NCBI GenBank assembly: GCA_023434465.1
Contig: JAEYSQ010000025.1
Location: 1-44,231 of the forward strand
Source of the DNA: Actinomycetes bacterium
Lineage (GTDB): Bacteria > Actinomycetota > Thermoleophilia > Solirubrobacterales > 70-9
Length of the DNA: 44,231 nucleotides
Direction of reading: 5' to 3'
Made by a program: the position numbers and the translations under genes. Of the stretch, positions 24,809-32,590 are shown one piece after another; position 1 is the stretch's first letter; each line of letters opens with the position of its first letter. The notes beneath the pieces are model-generated. The model made no database searches and was not told the DNA's origin. It was given only the letters and a program-made list of their open reading frames with translations.

Positions 24809-25921
24809 CTACTCGTTCAGCCGGATCGGCATGACCAGGTAGCGGAAGTCCTCTCCCTCCACCGGCTGCAGCAATCCTGGACGAAGCGGGGAGATCACAC
24901 GCAGCAGGACCTCGTCCTCCTGGATCGCTTCAAGCCCCTCGCGGAAGAATTCGTGATTGAAACCGATCGCCAGTTCCTCACCGTCGAAATTGGCCGGCAT
25001 CTTCTCTTCGGCGTCGCCCAGGTCAGGGGTCTCGGCCGAGATGGTGAGTTCTCCCGGGGAAAGAGCGATCTTGAGGGGCCGGTTCTTCTGGGCCATCTGA
25101 CTGACCCGGCGCACCGACTCGAGCAGTTCGGTCCGCGGCAGGCGAACGTCGTGATCCCACGTTTCGGGAAAGAGCTGCTGGTACTTCGGGAACTGGCCGT
25201 CGACCGTGTTGGTCGACAGGATCGAGCCGTCCACGTTGAATACGACCAGGCGGTCGGTCACCGAAAGGCGAACCGAATCGGACTCGGAAGCCGAGAGCAG
25301 TCGCGAGAGCTCGCGCAGTGCCTGGGCCGGGATGTTGCGGTCAAGGTCGACCCCGACCGGCTCGGCCAGGTGGGTCTGTTTGACCGCCAGACGGTAGGAG
25401 TCGGTTGCGACCATGGTCAACTCGTTGCCCGAAGCGAGCACCTGCACGCTGGTCAGGACGGGCCTCATGTCATCGCGGGAAGCAGCCCGGGCCACCAGCT
25501 CGATCGTCTCCAGCAGCGACTCCCGACCCAGCGAGATCGTCTCGCCGCCGGCATCAGGCAGAGGGGGGAAGTCCTGGTCGTTCAAAGTCCTGAGGTTGAA
25601 GTTCGAGGCTCCCGACTTCACGTTGACGGTGCGCTCGGAAGCCATGTATTCGATCTCCGCCTGGCCGGATCCGAGCAGCCGGGAAATATCGGCAAAGAGC
25701 CGGCCCGGCAGCAGCACGCGTCCGTCGGACTCGACCTGACCTTCGACGTGGACCGGAACCCGCAGGCTGAGGTTGCTGTCAGTCGAGCTGAAGGACAGGC
25801 GTCCGTCGCTGGCTTCGACCAGAATTCCACCAAGTGCCGGATTGACGCCTCCGGTCGCAAGGGTGCGGGCGACGAGGGCGAGTTTGCCGGCCAGCTCGTT
25901 GTTCTTTATCGAGAACTTCAA
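24809..25921 (-). CDS. dnaN: DNA polymerase III beta sliding clamp
   Basis: The 370-residue clamp has the three-domain beta-clamp pattern: MKFSIKNNELAGKLALVARTLATGGVNPALGGILVEA (start motif, split), the middle TSVQVLASGNELTMVATDSYRLAVK, the FPKYQQLFPE motif and the C-terminal YLVMPIRLNE. It tethers polymerase III to DNA and binds partner proteins. It starts at a TTG with GAGG upstream; 146 bp separate it from dnaA. Confidence 0.99.
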   Translation of the reverse strand: MKFSIKNNELAGKLALVARTLATGGVNPALGGILVEASDGRLSFSSTDSNLSLRVPVHVEGQVESDGRVLLPGRLFADISRLLGSGQAEIEYMASERTVNVKSGASNFNLRTLNDQDFPPLPDAGGETISLGRESLLETIELVARAASRDDMRPVLTSVQVLASGNELTMVATDSYRLAVKQTHLAEPVGVDLDRNIPAQALRELSRLLSASESDSVRLSVTDRLVVFNVDGSILSTNTVDGQFPKYQQLFPETWDHDVRLPRTELLESVRRVSQMAQKNRPLKIALSPGELTISAETPDLGDAEEKMPANFDGEELAIGFNHEFFREGLEAIQEDEVLLRVISPLRPGLLQPVEGEDFRYLVMPIRLNE

Positions 25922-26067
25922 ATCCGAATACCTCGTTTAAGTGTTTTGGTTCTGTGGAGTAAAGCGCAGAACTCGGCAAAGTGGCTTGGCGAAGCCGAAT
26001 GTCCAGTGGGGAAGATGAGGAGAACCCGGGATTGTTGCAGCGGGACCGGCGGCTGTCGAAGGCAGAC
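25922..26067. other. dnaA-dnaN intergenic region (possible origin segment)
   Basis: This region contains the inverted repeat GTTCTG...CAGAAC (25949-25972) and the tight hairpin GGCTT-GGCG-AAGCC (25983-25996). It holds only weak DnaA-box-like sequence (TGTGGAGTA, two mismatches). Actinobacterial oriC often lies here, but no box cluster is visible. Confidence 0.35.
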
Positions 26068-27441
26068 TCACGAGTTCTCCCCGGGGCTGTGGATACCGGC
26101 TCTGAGGATCTCGACCGAACTGGTGATCGAGGTGTCCTTGCCGAGGGCCTGATTGATCCGGTCGATCGAGTTGAGGACGGTCGTGTGGTCACGACCGCCG
26201 TAAAGGGCGCCGATCTGGGGCAGGGAAAGCGGAGTCATCTCCCTGGTCAGATAGATCGCGACGTGCCTGGCGGTTGCGGTATTGCGATCGCGCTTACGGG
26301 ACTGAAGCGTCTCGACATCGGTCCGGTAGTGGGAGGCGACGGTGCTACGGATCGATTCCGGGGTGATCGGAGTGGCCGGATCCTTCTCGGTCGAGGGAAA
26401 GACCTGTCCGATCAGTTCGGACGTGATCGGGGTCGAAGTGAGCGATGATTCGGCGATCGCGCGGGTCAGGGCGCCGCGGAGCTGGCGCAGGTTCGTCTGG
26501 ACCCGGCGAGCGAGCAGCGTGAGGGCCTCCTGGTCGCCAACTTCGAGACCGGCTTCGGTCACCAGATGACGCAGCACGGTGAGGCGGGTGGCCAGATTCG
26601 GTGGCTCCAGAGGCACTGTGAGACCCCATTCGAAGCGATCGCTGAGGCGGTCGGCCAGGGTGGATATTTCAGCTGGCGAACGGTCGGCGGAGAGCACGAT
26701 CTGACTGCCGGCGTCGTGGAGGGCATTAAAGGTGTGGAAGAACTCTTCCTCGGTGTGGTGCTTGCCGGCGATGAACTGGATGTCATCGATCAGGAGGACG
26801 TCGAGATTGCGGTAGCGGCGTTTGAACCCGTCGGTTCCCTGCTCCCGGAGGGCGGTGACGAACTCCGCTGTAAACGACTCGGCGTTGGTATAGAGCACGT
26901 TTAGTTCAGGAACGTGAATCGCCAGGTAATTGGCGATCGCTCCGAGCAGGTGGGTCTTGCCGAGGCCCGGCGGGCCGTGAAGGAAGAGCGGGTTGTAGGA
27001 CTCGGAGGGAGCTTCGGCGACCGCGAGGGCGGCGGCGTGGGCGAGGTGATTTCCGGGTCCGATCACGAACCGGTCGAAGTCGTGAGTCGGGTTCGGGCCG
27101 GCCGGCTGGGCGGGGGCCGAGATCCGTTCCGGTTGGGGTGGCGCCTCGAAGCTGATCGACGTCAGGTGGGAGTCGGAATCAGCGAGGGTCTCCGTGATCA
27201 CCTCGAGGTAGCGCCGCTCGACCCAGGTCCGGATCGGATCGGGCGCCTCGAGGTAGAGCGTGTTGCCGCGGACCGCGGCAGGCCGGACCGGTTCGATCCA
27301 CATCCGCCACGCCGATTCGAACAACCGACTCTTGAGACTCGGCTGGAGCGCTTCCCATTCCTTTGTGGCCCGGGCCGAACCGGGAAGCACTTTTTGGCTT
27401 CCGGGCTTGGTTTGGTTGTGGTTGCTGGTGGCGGTGTCCAT
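26068..27441 (-). CDS. dnaA: Chromosomal replication initiator DnaA
   Basis: The 457-residue product has domain I (about 25-90, WEALQPSLKSRLFESAWRMW), a short variable linker, and the AAA+ domain with Walker A GPPGLGKTHLL (156-166) and Walker B VLLIDDIQFIAGK (around 216-224). The C-terminal DnaA-box-binding domain has the HTH signature LPQIGALYGGRDHTTVLNSI. It binds DnaA boxes and melts oriC. Transcription runs away from rpmH, the usual divergent arrangement at an origin. No strong ribosome site precedes the ATG. A TATGGT -10-like box is at 27509-27514 on this strand. Confidence 0.99.
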   Translation of the reverse strand: MDTATSNHNQTKPGSQKVLPGSARATKEWEALQPSLKSRLFESAWRMWIEPVRPAAVRGNTLYLEAPDPIRTWVERRYLEVITETLADSDSHLTSISFEAPPQPERISAPAQPAGPNPTHDFDRFVIGPGNHLAHAAALAVAEAPSESYNPLFLHGPPGLGKTHLLGAIANYLAIHVPELNVLYTNAESFTAEFVTALREQGTDGFKRRYRNLDVLLIDDIQFIAGKHHTEEEFFHTFNALHDAGSQIVLSADRSPAEISTLADRLSDRFEWGLTVPLEPPNLATRLTVLRHLVTEAGLEVGDQEALTLLARRVQTNLRQLRGALTRAIAESSLTSTPITSELIGQVFPSTEKDPATPITPESIRSTVASHYRTDVETLQSRKRDRNTATARHVAIYLTREMTPLSLPQIGALYGGRDHTTVLNSIDRINQALGKDTSITSSVEILRAGIHSPGENS

Positions 27442-27645
27442 GTCCGGTCAGGGCGGATCGCTGGCATCCCGAACCTGGAATGCTGGCTCATCTCCAACCC
27501 TGGTTCCGACCATAGCGCCGGTCCGGTCCGGTCCGTCGCGTGCCCCCGCAAATCGCGCGGAAAATTTCTTGGACCGGGAATTCCCACTTCCGTTAGCAGG
27601 GCGGCAGGCGGAAGAAGGGGAATGTCCTTATACTGCCCGACTCCA
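27442..27645. promoter_or_regulatory. Divergent dnaA/rpmH promoter region
   Basis: This 204-bp region holds three tandem GTCCG units (27521-27535). It also holds a TATGGT -10-like box for dnaA (27509-27514, minus) and a TATACT box for rpmH (27629-27634, plus), which ends 11 nt before the rpmH ATG. No DnaA box was found in it. Confidence 0.45.
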
Positions 27646-27780
27646 ATGAAGCGTACGTACCAGCCAAAGAAGCGCAAGCGCGCAAAGACCCACGGCTTCC
27701 GGGCCCGCATGAGCACGAAGGGCGGTCGCGAGGTCATTCGCCGCCGTCGGCGCAAGGGCCGTAAGCGGCTCGCCGTATAA
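27646..27780 (+). CDS. rpmH: 50S ribosomal protein L34
   Basis: This tiny, very basic protein (44 aa) starts MKRTYQPKKRKRAKTHGFRARM and ends in GRKRLAV, matching L34 over its whole length. There is no Shine-Dalgarno sequence directly before the ATG; TATACT ends 11 nt upstream, so the message is probably leaderless or nearly so. The gene heads the rnpA-yidD-yidC-jag-rsmG-parA-parB run, the standard order next to dnaA. Confidence 0.99.
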   Translation: MKRTYQPKKRKRAKTHGFRARMSTKGGREVIRRRRRKGRKRLAV

Positions 27781-27782
27781 CC

Positions 27783-28169
27783 ATGTCGGGTAACGGCGCC
27801 GGTTCTCCCAGGCGCCGCAGAATCTCCCGCAGCGGAGACTTCAAACGGGCTTACAAGGAAGGGTCGTCGAAGTCGACCCGTTACCTGGTGCTCTACAGGT
27901 TTGACCGCTCCAGCGATGATGATTCGGAGATCCGGCTCGGGGTCAGCGTTTCGAAGCGTTTGGGAGACGCAGTGACCCGGAATCGGGTCAAACGGGTGCT
28001 CAAAGAGGCTTTCTGGGCGCAGGTTGATCCGGAGAACTCGGTCCAGGACTTCGTTCTGGTCGCGAGACAGGGCGTCGGAGAGGTGATCGAGCGTGAGGGA
28101 CTGAGCGGTGCCGAAGAATGCGTCCGGGAAGTGCTCGCCCTGGACAAGGGCGGAAAGCGTTCCACGTGA
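27783..28169 (+). CDS. rnpA: Ribonuclease P protein component
   Basis: The 128-residue basic product has RISRSGDFKRAYKEG, the RNP signature LGVSVSKRLGDAVTRNRVKRVLKEAF and DFVLVARQGVGE. With the RNase P RNA it matures tRNA 5' ends. It starts 2 bp after rpmH and ends inside the yidD start; that junction contains the parS-like site. Confidence 0.98.
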   Translation: MSGNGAGSPRRRRISRSGDFKRAYKEGSSKSTRYLVLYRFDRSSDDDSEIRLGVSVSKRLGDAVTRNRVKRVLKEAFWAQVDPENSVQDFVLVARQGVGEVIEREGLSGAEECVREVLALDKGGKRST

Positions 28170-28172
28170 AAC
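28159..28172. promoter_or_regulatory. parS-like centromere site
   Basis: GTTCCACGTGAAAC differs from the consensus GTTTCACGTGAAAC at one base. It spans the rnpA stop and the yidD start, about 3 kb from parB. It should be a ParB nucleation site near the origin. Confidence 0.8.
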
Positions 28173-28441
28173 GGTTCGTCCTGGCCCCGGTCCGCGCCTA
28201 CAGCCGCTGGATCTCCCCTCTTCTGCCGAGACGATGCAAGTATGAGCCCACCTGTTCCGCCTATGCCATGGAGGCGGTAGAACGCTTCGGCGTAATACGG
28301 GGTACAGTTCTCGCCTGCTGGCGCATCCTGCGCTGCAATCCCTTCAGTCACGGTGGCTTTGATCCCGTGCGGGAAAAATTCACCTTGAAGGTCGGACCCA
28401 CGGATCCGGCCCTTTACCACGGAGACACAAGACAGCGTTGA
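28166..28441 (+). CDS. yidD: Membrane protein insertion efficiency factor YidD
   Basis: The 91-residue product has VKRFVLAPVRAYSRWISPLLP, then the Cys-rich core RRCKYEPTCSAYAMEAVERFG, and CWRILRCNPFSHGGFDPV, all diagnostic of YidD (DUF37). The GTG start overlaps the rnpA stop by four bases (GTGA), and its own stop overlaps the yidC ATG by one base (TGATG). It is thought to help YidC insert membrane proteins. Confidence 0.96.
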   Translation: MKRFVLAPVRAYSRWISPLLPRRCKYEPTCSAYAMEAVERFGVIRGTVLACWRILRCNPFSHGGFDPVREKFTLKVGPTDPALYHGDTRQR

Positions 28442-29238
28442 TGCCGATCGCCAACATTCTGCAGCCACTGATCGATGTCGCCAACGCGGTCCTCACCTTC
28501 TTCCACGATGAGTTCGGCGTCAGCTGGGGCGTGGCAATCATCCTGCTCACCTTTGCGACCCGGGCGTTCCTGATCCCGCTCACCTACAAGCAGATCAAGA
28601 GCATGCGGGCTCTGCAGGCGTTCCAGCCGCAGATGAAGGAGCTCCAGGAGAAGTACAAGAACGACCGCCAGCGTCTCTCCCAGGAGATGATGAACTTCTA
28701 CAAGGAGAACAAGATTAATCCTCTTGCCTCCTGTATTCCCCTCCTGGCGCAGCTCCCGGTCTTCATCACTCTCTTCCAGGCCCTGCGTGGGCCGCTCAGG
28801 GAAGACATCTGCGGGCAGACCGCCGACCCCTGCAGCATGGTCTTCAACCCCGCCACCGGAAGCGACGGTGGCTTCGGAGAGTCGTTCCTCTTCATCCCGG
28901 ACCTGACCGACAAGGCGACCGGCGAAGTCCTGATCGCTCTGATCGTGATCTACGTCGTGACCCAGCTGTTCTCGGGCCTGGTCATGGCGACCACCGCGGA
29001 CAAGAACCAGCGCCTGCTGATGATGGCCCTGCCGTTCATCTTCATCCCGTTCATCATCGGCTTCCCGACCGGCCTGATCCTCTACTGGATCACCACCAAC
29101 GTCTGGACCATCGGCCAGCAGGCGGTAGTGAACAAGGTGATTCCGCCGCCAGAAATGGCGACGGCAGAGGGGGTTGCCGCAGTCGCCGCGACCAAGCCCC
29201 CGCCACCTCCCCCGAAAAAGAAGAAGCGCAAGCGCTGA
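28441..29238 (+). CDS. yidC: Membrane protein insertase YidC/Oxa1
   Basis: The 265-residue short-form YidC lacks the large periplasmic domain of Gram-negative versions. The core helices are seen, with the groove arginine R41 in TFATRAFLIPLTYKQIKSM, the coiled cytoplasmic hairpin (QPQMKELQEKYKNDRQRLSQ), IPLLAQLPVFITLFQALR and GLILYWITTNVWTIGQQ. The C-terminus is a basic tail (PPKKKKRKR) that can contact ribosomes. It inserts membrane proteins alone or with SecYEG. Confidence 0.97.
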   Translation: MPIANILQPLIDVANAVLTFFHDEFGVSWGVAIILLTFATRAFLIPLTYKQIKSMRALQAFQPQMKELQEKYKNDRQRLSQEMMNFYKENKINPLASCIPLLAQLPVFITLFQALRGPLREDICGQTADPCSMVFNPATGSDGGFGESFLFIPDLTDKATGEVLIALIVIYVVTQLFSGLVMATTADKNQRLLMMALPFIFIPFIIGFPTGLILYWITTNVWTIGQQAVVNKVIPPPEMATAEGVAAVAATKPPPPPPKKKKRKR

Positions 29239-29249
29239 GCGCCTGCCTC

Positions 29250-29255
29250 TAGACT
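29250..29255 (+). promoter_or_regulatory. Putative -10 box (TAGACT) of jag
   Basis: TAGACT ends seven bases before the jag ATG (29263), so transcription would begin at or next to the start codon. There is no ribosome site in the gap. This would give the jag-rsmG-par genes a leaderless promoter separate from rpmH. Confidence 0.4.
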
Positions 29256-29262
29256 CCGGGCA

Positions 29263-29748
29263 ATGGAAGCAAGCACGAGCGAGTGGCCGGCCGAGCCGGC
29301 GGAACGGGTCAGACTTCTGGTCGAGCGGGTCCTCGACGAACTCGACCTTGACGGCGAGGTCGAGCTCGATGAATCCGATGAAGTGATCACCGCCACCGTC
29401 GAGGGTGACGAGGACTACGGTTTGCTGATCGGCCGTCGTGGTCAGACCATCGACGCTCTGCAGCTTTTGGCTTTCCAGGCCGCTTTCCGGGGTATCCGGG
29501 AGCGCAAACGCGTGGTCGTCGACGCGGCCGGGTACCGCGCCCGCCGCGAGGAAGTGATTTCCGAACGGGCCGACCGCGCAGCCGAGAAGGCGATCGCCTC
29601 GGACAGCGAAGTCGAGCTCGATCCGATGAACGCCCGCGAACGCCGGATCGTTCACGAGCACCTGAAGAGCCGGCCCGAGGTCGAGACCTTCAGTTCCGGT
29701 GACGACCCCCATCGCCGGGTCGTCGTCGCTCCCCTGATCTCCGAGTGA
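29263..29748 (+). CDS. jag: KH-R3H RNA-binding protein Jag (KhpB-like)
   Basis: The 161-residue product has a KH domain (about 50-95, with the GxxG loop in LLIGRRGQTIDALQLLAF) and an R3H domain (about 115-161, MNARERRIVHEHLKSRPEV). The N-terminal Jag_N domain of the longer firmicute version is absent. Jag/KhpB binds RNA and is linked to cell elongation. It follows yidC by 24 bp, as is usual. Confidence 0.95.
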   Translation: MEASTSEWPAEPAERVRLLVERVLDELDLDGEVELDESDEVITATVEGDEDYGLLIGRRGQTIDALQLLAFQAAFRGIRERKRVVVDAAGYRARREEVISERADRAAEKAIASDSEVELDPMNARERRIVHEHLKSRPEVETFSSGDDPHRRVVVAPLISE

Positions 29749-30446
29749 GCTCCACGCCACCCGGAACTCCCTCCCCCTGGCTCGACCGGGAGGCACTCGC
29801 TCGTCTCGATCCGATGCTCGAGTTGCTGGCGGCGAGTCACGTCTCGCTCAGCTCGGTCACTGATCCTGAGGAAGCTCGCCGTGTCCACGTGGCCGACAGC
29901 CTGACCGGTCTGGCCCTGCCTGAGGTCAGGGAAGCCCGGACAGCGATTGATCTGGGTGCGGGAGGTGGCTTTCCAGGTATTCCACTGGCCACCTTCCTTC
30001 CCGGCTGCGACTTCACGCTCATCGACTCCGTCGGCCGCAAGACCGAGTTCATCGGTGAGGTGATTTCGGCTCTGGGACTGGAAAATGCCCGCGCCCATCA
30101 CGGTCGGTCCGAGGAGTGGGCCAGCCGCGAAGGACGCGAGCGATACGACCTCGTCACCGCCCGTGCCGTCGCCCCGCTGGCGGCCCTGGCCGAACTGGCT
30201 TCGCCGCTTCTCGTCGCCGGAGGGCACCTGATCGCCTGGAAGGGTGAGCCGGAAGAGGAAGAGGAAAAAGTGATCGCTGCCAACGCCGGGAAGCTGGCGA
30301 TGGAGGTGACCCGGCGGGAGTCCGTAGTGCCCTATCCCGTTTCCCGGGACCGGACTCTCTACGTGCTCACCAAGACCGGCCCGACCCCGGAAGGGCTGCC
30401 GCGGCGCGCAGGCATGGCCAGGAAGCGCCCGCTCGGGCGCGGCTGA
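29745..30446 (+). CDS. rsmG: 16S rRNA (guanine527-N7)-methyltransferase RsmG (GidB)
   Basis: This SAM-dependent methyltransferase (233 aa) modifies G527 of 16S rRNA; its loss gives low-level streptomycin resistance in several bacteria. The SAM motif AIDLGAGGGFPGIPLA (about 66), TLIDSVGRKTEFI and VTARAVAPLA are seen. The GTG start overlaps the jag stop (GTGA). The C-terminus is a basic tail (RRAGMARKRPLGRG). Confidence 0.96.
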   Translation: MSSTPPGTPSPWLDREALARLDPMLELLAASHVSLSSVTDPEEARRVHVADSLTGLALPEVREARTAIDLGAGGGFPGIPLATFLPGCDFTLIDSVGRKTEFIGEVISALGLENARAHHGRSEEWASREGRERYDLVTARAVAPLAALAELASPLLVAGGHLIAWKGEPEEEEEKVIAANAGKLAMEVTRRESVVPYPVSRDRTLYVLTKTGPTPEGLPRRAGMARKRPLGRG

Positions 30447-30549
30447 ATCACTCCGCTTCGCAGCCATGGCGGCAAAGTCTCTAAGCTGGCCTTCAGATGT
30501 CCTTTTCCTCGTCCACGTGCGAATTCCTGCCGGCGAAGGCAGTCCCGAG

Positions 30550-31302
30550 TTGATCTACGCAGTCGCCAACCAGAAGGGCGGGGTGGGCAAGACCACCACC
30601 GCCGTAAATCTCGGCGCCGCCTTCGCGAGGATGGGCAAGCGTGTGCTGGTCGTCGATCTTGACCAGCAGGCCAACGCGACTGTCGCCTTCGGTCTCGACA
30701 AGACCGATCTGCCGACCACGTACGAGGTGCTGAGCGGAGACGTCACCGTGGCCGAAGCAGCCCTGCCGGCGGGGCCGGAGAACGTTTGGCTCGCTCCGGC
30801 GAGTCGTGACCTGGCTGGAGCCGTGGTCGAACTCCCCCGGCTGGATGATCCGAACACCCGCCTGACTGCTCAGCTCGGGCCGCTCGACGAGAACTTCGAC
30901 ATCGTCCTGATCGACTGCCCGCCCGCCCTGGGCCCGATCACTGTGAACGCGCTGGTCGCCGCCGACCGGGTGCTAATTCCGGTCCAGGCGGAGTACCTCG
31001 CGCTCGAAGGGCTGGTCGAATTTCTCGACACGATCAAGATGGTGCGCCAGCAGCTCAACCCGGCCCTGGAACTGGCCGGGATCCTGGTCACCATGCATGA
31101 CGAGCGGACCCGCCTGGCCCAGCAGGTCGAGGCCGAACTGCGTGACCATTTCTCGGAGACGGTCTTCCGTACGGTCATCCCGCGCACCGTCCGGGTGGCC
31201 GAAGCGCCAAGCTATGGCATCCCCGTGACCGAGTACTCACCGACATCCCGCGGCTCCGAGGCCTACCTCGCCCTGGCCGACGAGGTGGCAGCCCGTGGCT
31301 GA
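30550..31302 (+). CDS. parA: Chromosome partitioning ATPase ParA/Soj
   Basis: The TTG at 30550 gives MIYAVANQKGGVGKTTTAVNLG, the normal ParA start with the deviant Walker A motif (KGGVGKTT). VLVVDLDQQANAT, IVLIDCPPALGPITVNAL and VPVQAEYLALEGL follow. The product is 250 aa, a usual Soj length. An upstream ATG (30466) and GTG (30517) are open in frame but would add a non-family extension; without start mapping this is not certain. It works with ParB on the parS site at 28159. Confidence 0.95.
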   Translation: MIYAVANQKGGVGKTTTAVNLGAAFARMGKRVLVVDLDQQANATVAFGLDKTDLPTTYEVLSGDVTVAEAALPAGPENVWLAPASRDLAGAVVELPRLDDPNTRLTAQLGPLDENFDIVLIDCPPALGPITVNALVAADRVLIPVQAEYLALEGLVEFLDTIKMVRQQLNPALELAGILVTMHDERTRLAQQVEAELRDHFSETVFRTVIPRTVRVAEAPSYGIPVTEYSPTSRGSEAYLALADEVAARG

Positions 31303-32143
31303 GAAGCGCGGACTGGGCAAGGGACTGGGAGCGATCCTTCCCGAAAGCGCGACCGGCCCCGACATGCGGGAGCTGCCGGTCAAGTCGATCGACCGCAATC
31401 CCGACCAGCCCCGCACCAACTTCGCCCCGGAGGCACTCGAAGCGCTTTCCGAATCGATCAGGGCCAGCGGAGTGGTCCAACCACTTATCGTGCGTCCGGC
31501 CGGCCGAGGCAAGTACGAGATCATCGCCGGGGAGCGGCGCTGGCGAGCTGCCCAGATGGCCGGGGTCGAGAAGGTTCCCGTGGTGATCCGCGACTCCGAC
31601 GAAGCCGACCGGCTCGAGGTCGCACTGATCGAGAACATGGTCCGGGAGAACCTGAACCCGGTCGAAGAAGCAAAGGCCTGTGCTGCCCTGGTCGAGGATC
31701 TCGGCCTGAGCAAGGAAGAACTCGGCAAGCGGGTCGGCCGCAGCCGGCCCCAGATCTCCAACCTGATCCGCCTCCTCGACCTTCCCGACGACGTGCTCGA
31801 CATGCTCGAGAAGGGTGAGCTCTCCGAGGGCCACGGACGGGCGATTCTCCAGGTTCCCGATCACGCCGAGCGCCGCAAGCTCGCCAAGCAGGCCCGCAAG
31901 GAAGGCTGGTCGGTCCGCCAGACGGAAGCCGGCGCCCGGACTCTGGCCGAGGCGCCGAAGAAGAAAGGCGGCCGGAAATCCCTCTCGGCCGAGGAGAACG
32001 AGGCGATCGCGGCAGCGACCGAGCAACTCGAGACCGGGCTCGACCGCCCGGTCAGGATCAAACCCAAAGGCAAGGGGCTGGTGGTCGAAATCGAACTGGA
32101 AGACCTTGACCAGGCGATAGAAATCGCCGACCGTCTCGCCTGA
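31295..32143 (+). CDS. parB: Chromosome partitioning protein ParB
   Basis: The 282-residue product has a basic N-terminus (KRGLGKGLGAILPE, the ParA-stimulating region), the CTP-binding/arginine patch in IIAGERRWRAAQMAG, ENMVRENLNPVEEA, the HTH KRVGRSRPQISNLIRLLDLP, and a C-terminal dimerisation domain. The GTG start overlaps the parA stop by 8 bp. It spreads from parS sites near the origin and recruits SMC. Confidence 0.97.
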   Translation: MAEKRGLGKGLGAILPESATGPDMRELPVKSIDRNPDQPRTNFAPEALEALSESIRASGVVQPLIVRPAGRGKYEIIAGERRWRAAQMAGVEKVPVVIRDSDEADRLEVALIENMVRENLNPVEEAKACAALVEDLGLSKEELGKRVGRSRPQISNLIRLLDLPDDVLDMLEKGELSEGHGRAILQVPDHAERRKLAKQARKEGWSVRQTEAGARTLAEAPKKKGGRKSLSAEENEAIAAATEQLETGLDRPVRIKPKGKGLVVEIELEDLDQAIEIADRLA

Positions 32144-32248
32144 TCCAGGGTTCTGGCTGGTCCAGCGAAATCGAAAAGGTGACTTGTGGCGATCACGACC
32201 CACTTTCGCCTTCCCGATCCAACCCCGGAGCCGACCATCGAGACGACA

Positions 32249-32265
32249 CCGCGATCCGGACGCGG
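32249..32265 (+). other. Small hairpin between parB and tRNA-Ile
   Basis: CCGCG-ATCCGGA-CGCGG forms a five-base-pair stem with no U-tract. It could be a weak terminator for the parAB transcript, and it overlaps the expected -35 area of the tRNA promoter. Confidence 0.3.
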
Positions 32266-32266
32266 T

Positions 32267-32272
32267 TAGAAT
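32267..32272 (+). promoter_or_regulatory. Putative -10 box (TAGAAT) of tRNA-Ile
   Basis: TAGAAT ends 14 nt before the mature tRNA 5' end, a normal spacing for a tRNA promoter. The -35 is not clear. Confidence 0.4.
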
Positions 32273-32286
32273 CACCGATCCCGCAA

Positions 32287-32360
32287 GGGCGATTAGCTCA
32301 GTTGGTTAGAGCGCGTCTCTGATAAGGACGAGGTCCGTGGTTCGAATCCACGATCGCCCA
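32287..32360 (+). tRNA. tRNA-Ile (anticodon GAT)
   Basis: The 74-nt cloverleaf has acceptor GGGCGAT paired with ATCGCCC, D-loop AGCTCAGTTGGTTAGAGC, anticodon loop CTGATAA (GAT, isoleucine), a five-base variable loop, and the T arm GTGG-TTCGAAT-CCAC. The 3' CCA is not encoded. No tRNA-Ala or rRNA follows. Confidence 0.98.
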
Positions 32361-32370
32361 TACGCACCCG

Positions 32371-32458
32371 GAGTCGGGCGGGGCGCAACCTAGAGCCGGG
32401 CGGGGTGTCACCAGGAGTCGGGCGGGGCGCAACCAAGAGTCGGGCGGGGTCCGACCCG
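32371..32458 (+). repeat. Four tandem 22-bp direct repeats after tRNA-Ile
   Basis: The units begin at 32371, 32393, 32415 and 32437. Each starts GAGTCGGGCGGGG or GAGCCGGGCGGGG; units 1 and 3 continue CGCAACC and differ in one base over 22. The fourth diverges at its end and forms the hairpin GGGCGGG-GTCCGA-CCCGCCC (32442-32461). There are no spacers, so it is not a CRISPR array. Confidence 0.9.
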
Positions 32459-32461
32459 CCC
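32442..32461 (+). terminator. GC-rich hairpin at the end of the tandem repeat
   Basis: This perfect seven-base-pair stem with a six-base loop could end tRNA transcription. It has no U-run, so it may need Rho or act only as a pause. Confidence 0.35.
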
Positions 32462-32575
32462 TCCCAGGGAAACCCGCCCCACCCATTCGAAGTAAATGAT
32501 GGTTGGGGGGGGCTCCGCCGAAGGAATACATCCGGCGAATTCTTCGGGAGGGGACTCGGCCCGTAGTTCGCTTTC

Positions 32576-32581
32576 TATAAT
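32576..32581 (+). promoter_or_regulatory. Consensus -10 box (TATAAT) of the bifunctional-nuclease gene
   Basis: A perfect TATAAT ends nine bases before the ATG at 32591. The predicted transcript starts two or three bases before the ATG, so it is leaderless. The -35 area is weak. Confidence 0.6.
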
Positions 32582-32590
32582 CGGGGTTTC

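Noticed and set aside
26088..26096. TGTGGATAC near the dnaA 3' end, and TGTGGAGTA in the dnaA-dnaN gap, as origin DnaA boxes
   Set aside because: One and two mismatches respectively, isolated, the first inside dnaA coding sequence; not enough to call an origin.
27521..27535. GTCCG x3 upstream of dnaA as an origin iteron
   Set aside because: Only three five-base units in GC-rich DNA; could easily arise by slippage.
24264..30519. Other CACGTG cores (24264-24269, 29886-29891, 30514-30519) as extra parS sites
   Set aside because: The flanking bases do not match the GTTT...AAAC arms; only 28159-28172 does.
32371..32458. Tandem repeats as a CRISPR array
   Set aside because: The units abut with no spacers and no cas genes are nearby.
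32298..32531. Small minus-strand frame with DSNHGPRPYQRRALTN
   Set aside because: This is the well-known spurious translation of antisense tRNA followed by the G-rich repeat; not a gene.
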